In this document: positions 44,240 to 53,454 of the stretch, one piece after another
Position numbering within the stretch: the stretch's first letter is position 1
Layout of the letters: every line of letters begins with the position of its first letter
Translations under genes and position numbers: made by a program
Source: a virus
Direction: 5' to 3' (one strand)
DNA length: 64,000 nt
Virus record (IMG/VR): IMGVR_UViG_3300042349_000541
Location: 1-64,000 of that record
Notes under the pieces: generated by a model
Database searches by the model: none
Seen by the model: the letters and a program-made list of their open reading frames with translations, nothing else
What the model was told of the DNA's origin: nothing

Positions 44240-46282
44240 TTAACTTCTTTGTGCGAAAATTATAGCATATATACTTCTTAATTCGTCTATAGTCGGTTTA
44301 CGATTAGCTTTTGCTGCGAATGAATATATTTGTTTTGATACATCATTTAAAAAGTCTTGGCTGGGCATGGTTTCTTTAGAAATAAGTTGCTTTATAGATG
44401 CTTCTGTTATTTCTTGAAAAGGTTCGTGACCAACAAAAACAGATAATTTTAACTGTTCGAGTTTCGCAAATTGCTCCTTAGGAAGACTTCTCACATTCTT
44501 AGTCTCAGATATGGAAAGAAAAATTGGTGTTAGTATTTCTGAAATCTGATTCTGAGCATTCATGCCCCATAAAAACAAGTTAGCATCATAGCCTTTTGCT
44601 TTAGGTAAAACTCTTTTAGTTTTTCTTTTGCTAATATCTTTACGTGCTAAAGGGCGGCCAGCGTTGGGGTTTTTAGGTTTCTTTGCGGGCGAAACACCTG
44701 AATTACCCGGAGCACTCAGCATTGGTGGCTTTTGATATGGTAATCCTATTTCTTCAAAATACTCTTTGCCTAATACTTGTGATTGTAATGCTATTTTAGC
44801 AATATCTTCTTTATGGTTAGCCTGATGAAAAGGACTAGCTTTTCTTGGAACATCCATATCTTTAGATCTTCTTCTGCTTTCGCGTTTAAGTCTTGATTGT
44901 TCAATATCGGGCATCTCCTTGAATCTTTCAAGTAGTGTTTCTTCTGACATAATTGATCTGTCTACAAGACTAATTAATTGAGTCTTAATAGCTGCTTCAT
45001 CGGCTAATATGATTGCATCGAAATGTATGCGGGCCGGTTCTTTAAATTTCATGGCCTTTTGGACTATTCTAAATTCGTTGTCCCAAAATTTCTTAACAGC
45101 TTTACGGCCATATTCAAGACGTTCTATTAAAACTTTGATAGATACATAGTTATTGGTATAACTTGCATTTCCGCTAGAACCTGTTACTGCGGCAGAAATA
45201 CCTAGTCCTTGATAGATACTGTTGAGTACAGGCTTGTATTTTTCTTCACCTAAAAATTTATATACTTGACTATTGCTTTCTTGAAACTTTAGATCTGGAC
45301 CCCAAACTAAATCGAAAGTACCACCGCCCGTATTGCTTGCTATAATATTTCTAAGTTTATTAATAACGCCTTCTCTTGGCACTATTTTATGATCTAAACT
45401 ACCAATTGTCCAGAGTCTAATATTAGATATAGCCCCGTCTAATGCTGCTAAATCAGCCATTCTCATTTTATTTAGCATGGATATATCATCTAGGATCGGG
45501 TGAACCATAGGATTTGCCCATACCAACCAATCATCTTTTTTGTAATGAAATATGCTAATCTTAGAAGAATCTAGCTCGGCTTCCTTTTTCCCGTCTTTAA
45601 TTTGTGCAAGCAAATAATCCGGTAAATAATCCAAGTTGTCTGCGGCCTTTTTATCTCCCAAAAATTTTTCGTTAACTTTAATGAAGTATTTTTTATCTCC
45701 ATTAATAGTTTTTATATCTATTTTTATAGGATTTATAAATTCGTAAGACCAAGGTATTTCGCGTCTGTATATAGGCATTTCAGATATAATGCTGTCAGCA
45801 GCCGCTGTTGATTGTTTAAACTCTGTTTCTTTTACCTTTGTAATTTTTGCAGTGTTTCTATGAACTACAACATTACCAATTCTATAAAAATAATTTAAAA
45901 AACGTTCAGTTCTTTCATCGCCGTCAACTTGTTTATAAAAAGCCCGATAGAAATTTTGTATCTTAGGGTCAGGATGAACAATTGTAACACCCTGAGAAGA
46001 AAAGTCCGCCATCAAGTCTACGATATTTTTAATAATACCCAAATTTTCGTAGGCGTTATTGCATTCACCCATAACCCGCTTTTGTTTTGTAGCGGTGGCT
46101 TCTCCGGGCCGAAAAGCTTCGTAGTCACGCCTGTCAAAAGAGGGCCTGACAGATATGCCCGGTTCTACATTTAGATACTCGCGGTTATTATATGCAGTTG
46201 ACTTACTGAGTCCGCAGTAAGCATTAAGATCGTTTTCGTCAAAATCTTGATAATATTCACAGTTATTGTATATTTTTTTCAT
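44240..46282 (-). CDS. Portal protein
   Basis: 680 residues, directly downstream of the large terminase. It contains 'YENLGIIKNIVDLMADFSSQGV', 'PWSYEFINPIKIDI' and 'LIERLEYGRKAVKKFWDNEF', the pattern of large-phage portals (helical stem region in the middle, beta wing around residues 150-220). The C-terminal part is basic ('KKPKNPNAGRPLARKDISKR'), then helical. It would form the dodecameric DNA gate that docks terminase. Confidence rests on pattern, size and gene order. Confidence 0.8.
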   Translation of the reverse strand: MKKIYNNCEYYQDFDENDLNAYCGLSKSTAYNNREYLNVEPGISVRPSFDRRDYEAFRPGEATATKQKRVMGECNNAYENLGIIKNIVDLMADFSSQGVTIVHPDPKIQNFYRAFYKQVDGDERTERFLNYFYRIGNVVVHRNTAKITKVKETEFKQSTAAADSIISEMPIYRREIPWSYEFINPIKIDIKTINGDKKYFIKVNEKFLGDKKAADNLDYLPDYLLAQIKDGKKEAELDSSKISIFHYKKDDWLVWANPMVHPILDDISMLNKMRMADLAALDGAISNIRLWTIGSLDHKIVPREGVINKLRNIIASNTGGGTFDLVWGPDLKFQESNSQVYKFLGEEKYKPVLNSIYQGLGISAAVTGSSGNASYTNNYVSIKVLIERLEYGRKAVKKFWDNEFRIVQKAMKFKEPARIHFDAIILADEAAIKTQLISLVDRSIMSEETLLERFKEMPDIEQSRLKRESRRRSKDMDVPRKASPFHQANHKEDIAKIALQSQVLGKEYFEEIGLPYQKPPMLSAPGNSGVSPAKKPKNPNAGRPLARKDISKRKTKRVLPKAKGYDANLFLWGMNAQNQISEILTPIFLSISETKNVRSLPKEQFAKLEQLKLSVFVGHEPFQEITEASIKQLISKETMPSQDFLNDVSKQIYSFAAKANRKPTIDELRSIYAIIFAQRS

Positions 46283-46334
46283 TCTAAACCTAATCGTATT
46301 GATAATTGATTGCCGTACAATTAGGTATACTCAA

Positions 46335-49300
46335 TTACATGTAGTACCCGGAATTGTTTTCACCATTACTTTTAAACCATTCTGGTGCATCGTAATCATC
46401 ACCAGTACCCAATTTTTCTCTTTCTATAGGCTGGGCAAATCCGCCGTACTGTTTATATGCGTCTAAGAAATTTTCTTTAGGTTTAGTGCGTGCAGACATA
46501 TTTGCCATAACAAGTGCGGAATAACGGTCTTTTCTTAGTCTGCCCTTTTTACCTGTCCCGATGATGTATTCGGGAGTATCCCATCTTTCTCGTCCGGATG
46601 GTGTTTGCATTACATTGATCATGGACAGTTCGTTTTTTAGATTTTCTATATTAAATATGCAGTCTTCGAGGGTATCGTATATTCTCCCGTTGATATTGTC
46701 ATATTCTATAGCCATTTCTATGCTAACGGGATCATAATATGGAAACAATAAAACTTTATCTTCAAAATCTTTTCTAAGCCCGTGATTTGCTTCTGCTGTC
46801 CAATCCGCTTTGGCAAAATTACAAAGCTTGAGAATATGCAGGCCCGCATAATCATCAGTGTCCTCGGGCTTTTCCGGGTCTATAACGGGCCATATGGCGA
46901 GTTCTCCTTCGGCTAGACGGCCTTTATCATGTAATGCTTCTGCAATCGTTCTACCGCCACCCTGAGAGTCCATAGCGATTTCTTTACAAGGGAATATCCT
47001 GAGAAGATCTCTAATTTTTCTAGCACAATAAGAATAAAAATCTGTTTCGGTAGTAAGTTTTGAGTTTAACTTTTCTTTATGCTGTTGTCTGTTGGTTGTC
47101 CAAGAATAAACTATCCTTCTGTGGTCGGGACGAATTTCTAAAATTACTATACTGAAATTATCGACTTCCGATGCAGGGTCGATGCCGTAAACATAATAAC
47201 AGTCTTTATTGGCGTATAATGCCGGTTCGAACAGTACAGGCCCGCTAGGAAGGTTTACTTCGTTAGAATGAGATACAACACAAGATTCTATAAGAGTTCG
47301 CTTAAAAAATCCTTGAGAATCAGAAGAAAAAATAGCACCATATTCCATGTCGAATATACCCGCATGAACTGTAGCTTTTGCTCTAGCTATCATACCTTCA
47401 TCCATGAGACCGTCAGGTAATGAGCTTACAGGAATTCTTATGATTGAATAATGACTAGCCTTAAGAGCAGAGTGATTTTTATCTCCTAGCAATTCAGTCA
47501 TTTTTTCGGGATCGCCCTTTGTGCTTATACGGGCATGATAATCTTTCCAGTATTTAGCAAAATGATTAAACTCGTAATATGCAGTACCGGCTAATACAAT
47601 CTGGTTCCCAACACTTGAAGGATCAAATTCTTCCTCGGGTGGAGTCATTCCTAATTTTTGTCTTCTTTTATGCTTTACTTTTTCATTAGGAGAAGACGAA
47701 ACGTTGGCAAAACCTGCTACAACTGTTTCGAAAATTTCGATAGGTATTGAATTATGCTGCCGAAAGCCTTCTGCGTAAAAACTGTTGGTAATCGGTAAAT
47801 AATAATCATATAAATTTTGCTGGCTATTTAATTTCTGTACAGATACAATTTTTTGAAAATTATCTAAAGACTTTAAATATTCTACATAATTAAAAGCATC
47901 TTCATATTTTATAAACCTTTTTTGGATTTTTTCCCCAGTTAATAAATAGCAAATTTTCCATTTATTTCTATTTTTATCCCAAGTTATATATGACGGTTCT
48001 TCTGTTGTCACGCAATTATCTATTGCATTTTTAAATCTATCTACATTTAATAGTAAAGCAAAATTTTTAGCAATATTATTATTCCACCTAACAAACCATT
48101 GACTGTTATCGCTAATATTTGAATTTCTTTTATTTATATAACCGTCAAATCCAAGCTTGTTTGATAAAAATTGAACATCCCTACATAATCTTTCCGAAAC
48201 AGAATAATATGCTAAACCAATTTTATTTTCAATATCTCTATCCTGCCATAAAAAACAAGAACCGTCTCCGTCAAATAATCCAGAAAAAAAAGATATGATA
48301 GTTTTTTTTGTTGATTTTAAAATAGATTTTGGTACTATCTTAGTATGGGCAGTAACATAATCTAGGCCAAGTTTAAATAATTTATTTCTTAAGTCTTTAT
48401 CATATAAATATAATCTATAAGATTTTTTACAACTCCATCCTCTTTTGTCAACATAAGCATCTTTAACGAAAAATTTAAAATTGAATTTGCTTACAAGTTT
48501 AGAGCATAAGTTTACATCGGTGGTTGTAACCTGAATTAGTTTTTTATTAACTACAGATCCTTCGCTAACTAATATTCCTAACAACCAAGCAAGATCTTCT
48601 GTTAAATCCTCTGGGTCAGTATTTGAAAAAATTGAATTTTTAGATTTTTCTACGAATAAAGTTTCGTCAAGTTCTTTTGGTTTTTTCCAGCCTTTATTCG
48701 TCATTACCTGATGATTTTCTGAACACCTGATGACATTTCCGTTTTCAAGTTTAATTTCATATACATCCGTTAATGGTGTTTTAATAAACTTGGCTGGCAA
48801 TTCTGTCGGGCATTTTTCATCCCCCGTAATAATTTCATGAGAATCAAAATCTTCAATTCTTATAAAACCGTCCGTTGTTTCAACTATGCTTCCGGCCTCT
48901 AAACATGCAAATTCGTCGGTAACAATATCATGTGCTCTAGCCCCTCTAATTTTATCACCAGTTCCTAGCGGTAAACAGGTAATAGTGCTATTATTTATTT
49001 TAAATATTAATCTGTCAGGATCTTTGTACGGGCCGCTTTCTTTAGTGCATAAACTTCTTAATATGGGTGCATTATTCCATATTTCTTCCATGTAAGAAAA
49101 AAGAACTTTACTTTGCCTGAATGCAGAGCCTACGATAATAATTTTGCGTTTAGGAAGAAATAATGCTCTGAGTAATGCATAAACAGACATAGTCCAAGAT
49201 TTAGAAGCTCCGCGAGAAGCTATAATCATTGGATATTTTTTAGTCCATAATTCTTTAAGTATTACCATTTGAAATGGTAAGATGTCTATGTTTAAAATAA

Positions 49301-49475
49301 ATCTAGTTGCGAACCTAAAATAGTCCGGATTAGACATAATATAAAAAAGCCTCTTCATTGTTATTTCAGGATCTGGATCTTGAAAAACATAATCGAGAGG
49401 ATTATATATGTACTTATCTGGCCTTTCTAGTCCAAGCCATTCATTATCAAAATCATACCCTAGAATTTTTTTCAT
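46335..49475 (-). CDS. Terminase large subunit with internal intein (1046 aa precursor)
   Basis: The ATPase domain has a Walker A-like 'IIASRGASKSWT' (residues 84-95) and Walker B 'DIVTDE' (183-188). At residue 191, three residues after the catalytic Glu, an intein of 385 residues interrupts the chain (see next entry). After splicing the protein would be 661 residues. The nuclease domain begins with 'YVYGIDPASEVDNFSIVILE' (RuvC-like first Asp) and continues with 'EIAMDSQGGGRTIAEALHD'. It packages and cuts concatemeric DNA. It overlaps the ERCC4 gene by 23 bases. Confidence 0.9.
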   Translation of the reverse strand: MKKILGYDFDNEWLGLERPDKYIYNPLDYVFQDPDPEITMKRLFYIMSNPDYFRFATRFILNIDILPFQMVILKELWTKKYPMIIASRGASKSWTMSVYALLRALFLPKRKIIIVGSAFRQSKVLFSYMEEIWNNAPILRSLCTKESGPYKDPDRLIFKINNSTITCLPLGTGDKIRGARAHDIVTDEFACLEAGSIVETTDGFIRIEDFDSHEIITGDEKCPTELPAKFIKTPLTDVYEIKLENGNVIRCSENHQVMTNKGWKKPKELDETLFVEKSKNSIFSNTDPEDLTEDLAWLLGILVSEGSVVNKKLIQVTTTDVNLCSKLVSKFNFKFFVKDAYVDKRGWSCKKSYRLYLYDKDLRNKLFKLGLDYVTAHTKIVPKSILKSTKKTIISFFSGLFDGDGSCFLWQDRDIENKIGLAYYSVSERLCRDVQFLSNKLGFDGYINKRNSNISDNSQWFVRWNNNIAKNFALLLNVDRFKNAIDNCVTTEEPSYITWDKNRNKWKICYLLTGEKIQKRFIKYEDAFNYVEYLKSLDNFQKIVSVQKLNSQQNLYDYYLPITNSFYAEGFRQHNSIPIEIFETVVAGFANVSSSPNEKVKHKRRQKLGMTPPEEEFDPSSVGNQIVLAGTAYYEFNHFAKYWKDYHARISTKGDPEKMTELLGDKNHSALKASHYSIIRIPVSSLPDGLMDEGMIARAKATVHAGIFDMEYGAIFSSDSQGFFKRTLIESCVVSHSNEVNLPSGPVLFEPALYANKDCYYVYGIDPASEVDNFSIVILEIRPDHRRIVYSWTTNRQQHKEKLNSKLTTETDFYSYCARKIRDLLRIFPCKEIAMDSQGGGRTIAEALHDKGRLAEGELAIWPVIDPEKPEDTDDYAGLHILKLCNFAKADWTAEANHGLRKDFEDKVLLFPYYDPVSIEMAIEYDNINGRIYDTLEDCIFNIENLKNELSMINVMQTPSGRERWDTPEYIIGTGKKGRLRKDRYSALVMANMSARTKPKENFLDAYKQYGGFAQPIEREKLGTGDDYDAPEWFKSNGENNSGYYM
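47751..48905 (-). other. Intein with LAGLIDADG homing endonuclease, inside TerL
   Basis: Encodes residues 191-575 (385 aa). It begins with Cys1 in 'CLEAGSIVETTDG' (block A), has 'ENGNVIRCSENHQVMT' (block B, with a His), two dodecapeptide motifs 'LAWLLGILVSEGS' and 'FFSGLFDGDGS' (LAGLIDADG endonuclease) and ends with 'FYAEGFRQHN' followed by Ser as the +1 residue. All splicing residues are present. It lies next to the Walker B motif, so the enzyme needs splicing to be active. The region is visibly more A/T-rich than the flanking exteins. Confidence 0.9.
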
Positions 49476-49926
49476 AAACTCTTTTTAATATTGAAGCGGC
49501 TGTTATGAATGCGTTGTTAGGATTGTCGCAAAACAGAAGCTGAAAACCATATTCTTGCTGTAATTCTAAAAGTACACGTATTAAATATTTTCCATTTACT
49601 TTTATGTTCTTTTTTACTGATGGTGGTATATCCGCATTACTTGGGTAACTAACAACATCGCTCATACTGAATTCACATATGATGTATTTATGTGGGAACG
49701 GTCGCATTCTTTCCAGTTCACGCTCGAATCTTTCCCGTTCTTTTACGATGTTACCGGCTATTTCTATGACAGATGCCTTTCTTTCAATGCAAACAACATC
49801 GGGCATTTCTTTAATTGCGTAATCACCAGTTTTTAAGGTGCCGACTTCCATGCCTATGCATTGTTGATACGGATGAAAGCTCCATCCTTGTTGTTCTCTT
49901 GTGTCTCTAATTACTGTGTATGTCAT
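49453..49926 (-). CDS. ERCC4-type nuclease
   Basis: 157 residues with the core 'IRDTREQQGW' and 'LKTGDYAIKEMPDVVCIERKA', i.e. D-T-R-E-x(n)-G-D-Y-x(n)-E-R-K, the active site of XPF/Mus81-type (ERCC4) nucleases. A helix-hairpin tail is lacking, so it is a stand-alone catalytic domain. Its overlaps with TerL and the ClpP-like gene suggest a role in resolving branched DNA before packaging, as T4 gp49 does by different chemistry. Role inferred; fold well supported. Confidence 0.8.
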   Translation of the reverse strand: MTYTVIRDTREQQGWSFHPYQQCIGMEVGTLKTGDYAIKEMPDVVCIERKASVIEIAGNIVKERERFERELERMRPFPHKYIICEFSMSDVVSYPSNADIPPSVKKNIKVNGKYLIRVLLELQQEYGFQLLFCDNPNNAFITAASILKRVYEKNSRV

Positions 49927-50546
49927 AATGTAGCCTTATATTTATTAAATGCTTGCGGCGTGTATATATCGTCTGCAAGCCCGTGAGATACAGCTTCTTG
50001 TGCCGATAACCACCAGTCGATTTTCGAAGAAACTTTCTGTTTGATGTATTTTTTTATCAACGAGTCTTTTTGATCCTTAAATTGTTCTGACTTTCTGAAA
50101 GATTGGACAAATATATTGTAAAAATTATTTATTACTGATTGGTGAAAATCCATATATGATTTAACAACTTTTTGGTTGTCCTCAATAGAAGCATATCCTT
50201 CATGTAATAACCAAGAACAGTTCGGCATAGTAAGTATATAGCCTTTATTTAATACGGCTTGAGGTATAATGGTTCCCATAGATGCTGAAAGTCCGTATGT
50301 AATAAAAATAAAATTACATGGAGAGCTTTTGATTGCATCATACATAGCCATGCCTGAATTTATATCTCCGCCATTGCTTAACTGATGTATTATTATTGGA
50401 TCTTTTTTCTTTTCTAGAATTCGCAATCCTTTAAGAAAATTCTTAGCGACTTCATGATCAACAAAGTCATTAAATAAATAGATATCTCTTTTTTCTATAT
50501 TTATATCTATATCGATATCATCAATTATCTGGTTTTTTGCGGCCAT
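49923..50546 (-). CDS. ClpP-like serine protease (207 aa)
   Basis: The fold signature is clear: 'HQLSNGGDINSGMAMYDAI' corresponds to the ClpP N-P-G-G region, 'GLSASMGT' holds the nucleophile (Ser89), 'LLHEGYA' the His (His115) and 'SAQEAVSHGLADDI' the C-terminal acidic strand. In phage packaging clusters such a protein normally is a prohead protease. Because the protease/scaffold gene is also present, its substrate here is uncertain. It overlaps neighbours at both ends (ATGA, 26 bases). Confidence 0.8.
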   Translation of the reverse strand: MAAKNQIIDDIDIDINIEKRDIYLFNDFVDHEVAKNFLKGLRILEKKKDPIIIHQLSNGGDINSGMAMYDAIKSSPCNFIFITYGLSASMGTIIPQAVLNKGYILTMPNCSWLLHEGYASIEDNQKVVKSYMDFHQSVINNFYNIFVQSFRKSEQFKDQKDSLIKKYIKQKVSSKIDWWLSAQEAVSHGLADDIYTPQAFNKYKATL

Positions 50547-50808
50547 TTTTAATTATCTCTAAAAAATGATAAGCGTAAGAACTTTCTTTGTTTTTGATTG
50601 ATTTGTGACATTTTTTACAAAGGCAAATTAAATTATTCTCATCGAATCTTAAACCCGGAGAGTCGGACCATCTAAAAATATGATGTATTTCTATTCCGCT
50701 TGCCCTTTTCTTTTTTTTGCAAAGCTGGCAAGTGTGATTATCTCTTTCTCTAACTCGCCTATTTAAGTCCAGATCTCTGTCTCTAGTAATTTTTCGGGGA
50801 TTTGTCAT
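50521..50808 (-). CDS. HNH endonuclease
   Basis: 95 residues. 'CQLCKKKKRASGIEIHHIFR' then 'ENNLICLCKKCHKSI' gives the two CxxC pairs and the H-H...N...H metal-binding core of HNH enzymes. HNH proteins next to TerL and portal are known to cooperate with terminase in cos- or headful-type packaging in several siphophages. It overlaps both neighbours by about 26 bases. Confidence 0.85.
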   Translation of the reverse strand: MTNPRKITRDRDLDLNRRVRERDNHTCQLCKKKKRASGIEIHHIFRWSDSPGLRFDENNLICLCKKCHKSIKNKESSYAYHFLEIIKNGRKKPDN

Positions 50809-51883
50809 GTTCTACCATCTCCCTAACTATATCATCTATTGTTCGAGAAGGTTTCCATCCCAGCTCTCTCTGTACTAGAGACGAATCGCCATGAAGATAA
50901 TCTACTTCCGATGGTCTTTTTAATGATTCATCTAATTTAATATAGCTTGCGTAATCCTCGATACCGGCATATTTAAATGCTTTTACTAAAAAGTCTAATA
51001 CGGATATAGAAGTCCCGGTAGAAATTACATAATCTTTATTTTTTCCTTCTGTAAACATTTTATATATGCACTGCATGTAATCTTCTGCGTGCCCCCAATC
51101 TCTAAATGCACAAAGATTTCCGAGTCTCAGTTTGGGAAACTTCGTCTCGGAATCTATAGAAGAAAAAATATCAGTATCATTAAATTCAACAGACTTACAC
51201 TGTCCAACCGGAGACCGTAAGAATTCCCCGATCCACTTTGTAATTTTACGTGTTACGAATTTTTCTCCACGCCTCGGGCTTTCCATGTTAAAAAATATAG
51301 CTGAACAAACATTCATGCCGTAAGATTCTCTATAGTTACGGACTAAATGATGACCGGCCAATTTAGCAATTGCATACGGGCTTTGTGGAACCATAGGGGT
51401 GTTTTCGTCTTGATATTTTACTTCGTATTCAAACTCGGGTTCTTTACCGCTAAAGTCTCTAGCGGGAATCATTCTTGTGCTGTAGTTCTTGCCAAACATT
51501 TCGCTGGATGAAAATTGCACAAGTTTAATATTCTTATCTGTTGTTCGTATGGCTTCTAGAATATTAAGTACCCCGAGTGCAGTAGCATTCCATGTAAATG
51601 CAGGCTGATCAAAAGATGTTGCTACGTGAGATTGTGCTGCGGCATTTGCAATGTATGCGGGCCTTACTTTATTAACTATGTCAGTTACGGAAAAAGAATC
51701 TGTAATATCTCCTTCCACGAGGCTAAAATTAGTATTAGCCAGACAGGTTGTAAGTCTACTTACATTTGAATTGCTGGTACGTCTTGCAATTCCGTAGACC
51801 TTATAGCCTTCTTTTAGAAATATCTCCGAAAGATAAGATCCTGCTTGGCCCGTAACGCCCGATATCAATACATTTTTATTCAT
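50783..51883 (-). CDS. gmd: GDP-mannose 4,6-dehydratase
   Basis: 366-residue short-chain dehydrogenase of the extended type. It has the Rossmann 'GVTGQAGSYLSEIF' (NADP site), the 'FSSSEMFGK' strand, catalytic Y-x-x-x-K in 'SPYAIAKLAGHH', and 'FNMESPRRGEKFVTRKI', which is nearly the diagnostic GMD motif (usually FNHESPRRG). It converts GDP-mannose to GDP-4-keto-6-deoxymannose, the precursor of fucose, rhamnose or perosamine sugars. It sits in the packaging operon, not with the glycosyltransferases at 1-5000, but could feed them. Confidence 0.85.
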   Translation of the reverse strand: MNKNVLISGVTGQAGSYLSEIFLKEGYKVYGIARRTSNSNVSRLTTCLANTNFSLVEGDITDSFSVTDIVNKVRPAYIANAAAQSHVATSFDQPAFTWNATALGVLNILEAIRTTDKNIKLVQFSSSEMFGKNYSTRMIPARDFSGKEPEFEYEVKYQDENTPMVPQSPYAIAKLAGHHLVRNYRESYGMNVCSAIFFNMESPRRGEKFVTRKITKWIGEFLRSPVGQCKSVEFNDTDIFSSIDSETKFPKLRLGNLCAFRDWGHAEDYMQCIYKMFTEGKNKDYVISTGTSISVLDFLVKAFKYAGIEDYASYIKLDESLKRPSEVDYLHGDSSLVQRELGWKPSRTIDDIVREMVEHDKSPKNY

Positions 51884-52675
51884 TTAAATAGTCTCCGAAT
51901 TTAATAACGGTTTATCAACAATTCCGTTATTATAAACAATTTCCTGTGATAATCTATTATATTCTTCTTCCATTGCAAGCCTGTATTTTTCTATTTCTAT
52001 ACCGGCTTCTTTTCTGAAATCCTTGTCTTCAATAAGGGCCGACACAAATTCGGTCCAAGTTTTTTTTGTATCTTCTATATTTTTAACACGCTGGTCCCGA
52101 GTACCTTTAATATCCTTTAATGCCGAAGCCTTACGGCTCATTAAATCCCGATACTCGTCCGACATGCTCTTGAGGGATATTTGAAGTGCCGAAATTTGTC
52201 TTTCGTTTAAGCTTATAAAATTAACATCCCATCCGGACTTGTCGCCCTGTTTTGCCATAGATATATCATATTCTAACTCCTCTATTTTTCTGCGGGAATC
52301 ACCCTGAGATTTTAGAATTCTTTCGCATAAAACTTCGAGCTTGCATATATCTAATATCTGCATTTCTTCTGTGTGAAAAACATCGTCCTTAAACTGGGCA
52401 TACATTTTTCTGTAATGATAATCCAGTAGTTTTAGTTCTTCGTCCGTAAACTGTTTCTGTAGGTGCCCGTAGAATGGCCTGCCCCTCAACTGATACTTTG
52501 CCTCAAGATCTACCTTCTGTACGGAAGTTACTCCAATGTTGTTGTGGACGTAATCCGCTATAACCGCAGTACGTCTATTAAGTGCCGAGGCAATTTCTTC
52601 TATTGTCATTTTGTCCTTTTGGGACACTATGAAATTAATTTCTTCCGATGTAAGCTTACCTGTTTTTTTCGACAT
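51884..52675 (-). CDS. Helix-turn-helix protein, candidate small terminase subunit (263 aa)
   Basis: The N-terminus 'TSEEINFIVSQKDKMTIEEI' and 'ASALNRRTAVIADYVHNNIG' form a helix-turn-helix. The remainder is long charged helices with a probable coiled coil (residues 110-225). This DNA-binding head plus oligomerising helix plan and the location upstream of TerL and portal fit a small terminase subunit. No sequence family was recognised. It abuts gmd with no gap and overlaps the sigma-like gene by 20 bases. Confidence 0.5.
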   Translation of the reverse strand: MSKKTGKLTSEEINFIVSQKDKMTIEEIASALNRRTAVIADYVHNNIGVTSVQKVDLEAKYQLRGRPFYGHLQKQFTDEELKLLDYHYRKMYAQFKDDVFHTEEMQILDICKLEVLCERILKSQGDSRRKIEELEYDISMAKQGDKSGWDVNFISLNERQISALQISLKSMSDEYRDLMSRKASALKDIKGTRDQRVKNIEDTKKTWTEFVSALIEDKDFRKEAGIEIEKYRLAMEEEYNRLSQEIVYNNGIVDKPLLNSETI

Positions 52676-53123
52676 ATTCTTTGAGTATATTCATTATTTT
52701 TGTTTTGGCCGAGGCACTAATCTTTACGCCAGAACGTAGTTTTAAATAGGCTTTTCTATATTCTGCCGGTATTATATCATCTAATTCATTCCAGTTAAAC
52801 ATGTTATTATATTCAACTTTTTTTATATCGAACGTGAGAGGTTCCGGTTGCACCAGATTTTTCTTGCACTCCTGAGCCTTTGTTATATCTTTATTGCCGT
52901 TAGGTCTAAAGTATTTGTCCCGTTTGAAAGTTTTTAAGCGGTTAGATATGTGTGTGGATACAAAATTCTCGAAGGGTCTTTTGCCATCCCATCTCTTATG
53001 TGCATCCATGCCCATAAGTATCGCCTCTTGTATTAAGTCCTCGGCGGTGTAATGGGCGAATTTGTACTTAGGAGCTATTGCTTTCGCAACTTTTATTATT
53101 AGGTCTATTTGTTCTTGTGACAT
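52656..53123 (-). CDS. Sigma-70 region 2-like factor (155 aa)
   Basis: Residues about 20-75 ('HYTAEDLIQEAILMGMDAHK', 'FENFVSTHISNRLKTFKRDK') follow sigma region 2: a D-L-x-Q-E-A core-binding helix and a following helix rich in Asn-Arg-x-x-x-x-x-R, which reads the -10 element. Region 4 is absent or degenerate, as in T4 gp55. As the first gene of the late block it is a good candidate for the late sigma factor. A TATAAT-like box lies only 9 bases before the ATG and no ribosome site is visible. Confidence 0.6.
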   Translation of the reverse strand: MSQEQIDLIIKVAKAIAPKYKFAHYTAEDLIQEAILMGMDAHKRWDGKRPFENFVSTHISNRLKTFKRDKYFRPNGNKDITKAQECKKNLVQPEPLTFDIKKVEYNNMFNWNELDDIIPAEYRKAYLKLRSGVKISASAKTKIMNILKEYVEKNR

Positions 53124-53318
53124 AGTATATTATTATAGCTTCTGTAGAAGTAGATTGCGGGAGTCCTTGTAACTCCGGTGTGCCTGTAGGCATTTAAAAA
53201 TGGAGAATGCTCACTCCTTGTAAGTCGGGTGATTCATGTTTGGGATAAGGGGAAGATTGTGCGTAGACCACCCTCGATTTTATGAGGATATAAAGTAGTT
53301 TTCATTATGGCAGAAAAT

Positions 53319-53334
53319 CCCCCCTAGTGGGGGG
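53319..53334. terminator. GC hairpin CCCCCC-TAGT-GGGGGG
   Basis: Six perfect C-G pairs with a TAGT loop. On the minus strand it is followed by ATTTTCTG, on the plus strand by TATGTAAAAATTTTTC, so it could be a weak terminator in either direction. It insulates the first early promoter, and it ends 37 bases before that -35 box. Confidence 0.4.
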
Positions 53335-53370
53335 TATGTAAAAATTTTTCAAAAAAGAGTGAATATAGGC

Positions 53371-53399
53371 TTGCAATCTGTCGATGTATATGGTAAGTT
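53371..53399 (+). promoter_or_regulatory. Weak early promoter P1
   Basis: TTGCAA, 17 bases, then TAAGTT preceded by TATGG, as in the stronger promoters further right. It is the only early cassette without a palindromic element upstream. The leader starts with a GCTTGG/CCAAGC hairpin. Confidence 0.45.
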
Positions 53400-53454
53400 C
53401 TTTGTGTCGGCTTGGGGGTTCCAAGCGGCAAAGGCTCCTTTTCTAAGGAACTTG

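Larger units (their letters stand above)
53124..53454. other. Non-coding divergence region between late and early blocks
   Basis: No open reading frame with a ribosome site lies here before 53455. It holds a 17-base direct repeat (53164-53180 and 53215-53231, two mismatches, 51 bases apart), several small hairpins (GGAGT/ACTCC, TGCC/GGCA), a six-pair CCCCCC-TAGT-GGGGGG hairpin and a weak rightward promoter. It could be a regulatory hub, a small RNA, or an origin; nothing in the sequence decides. Confidence 0.5.

Noticed and set aside
47751-48905. Group I intron in the terminase gene
   Set aside because: The insert is in frame with the gene throughout, with protein splicing motifs at both ends; it is an intein.
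53359-53454. Longer start (GTG 53359) for the first early gene
   Set aside because: It lies upstream of the promoter -10 and the leader hairpin; ATG 53455/53458 has the ribosome site.
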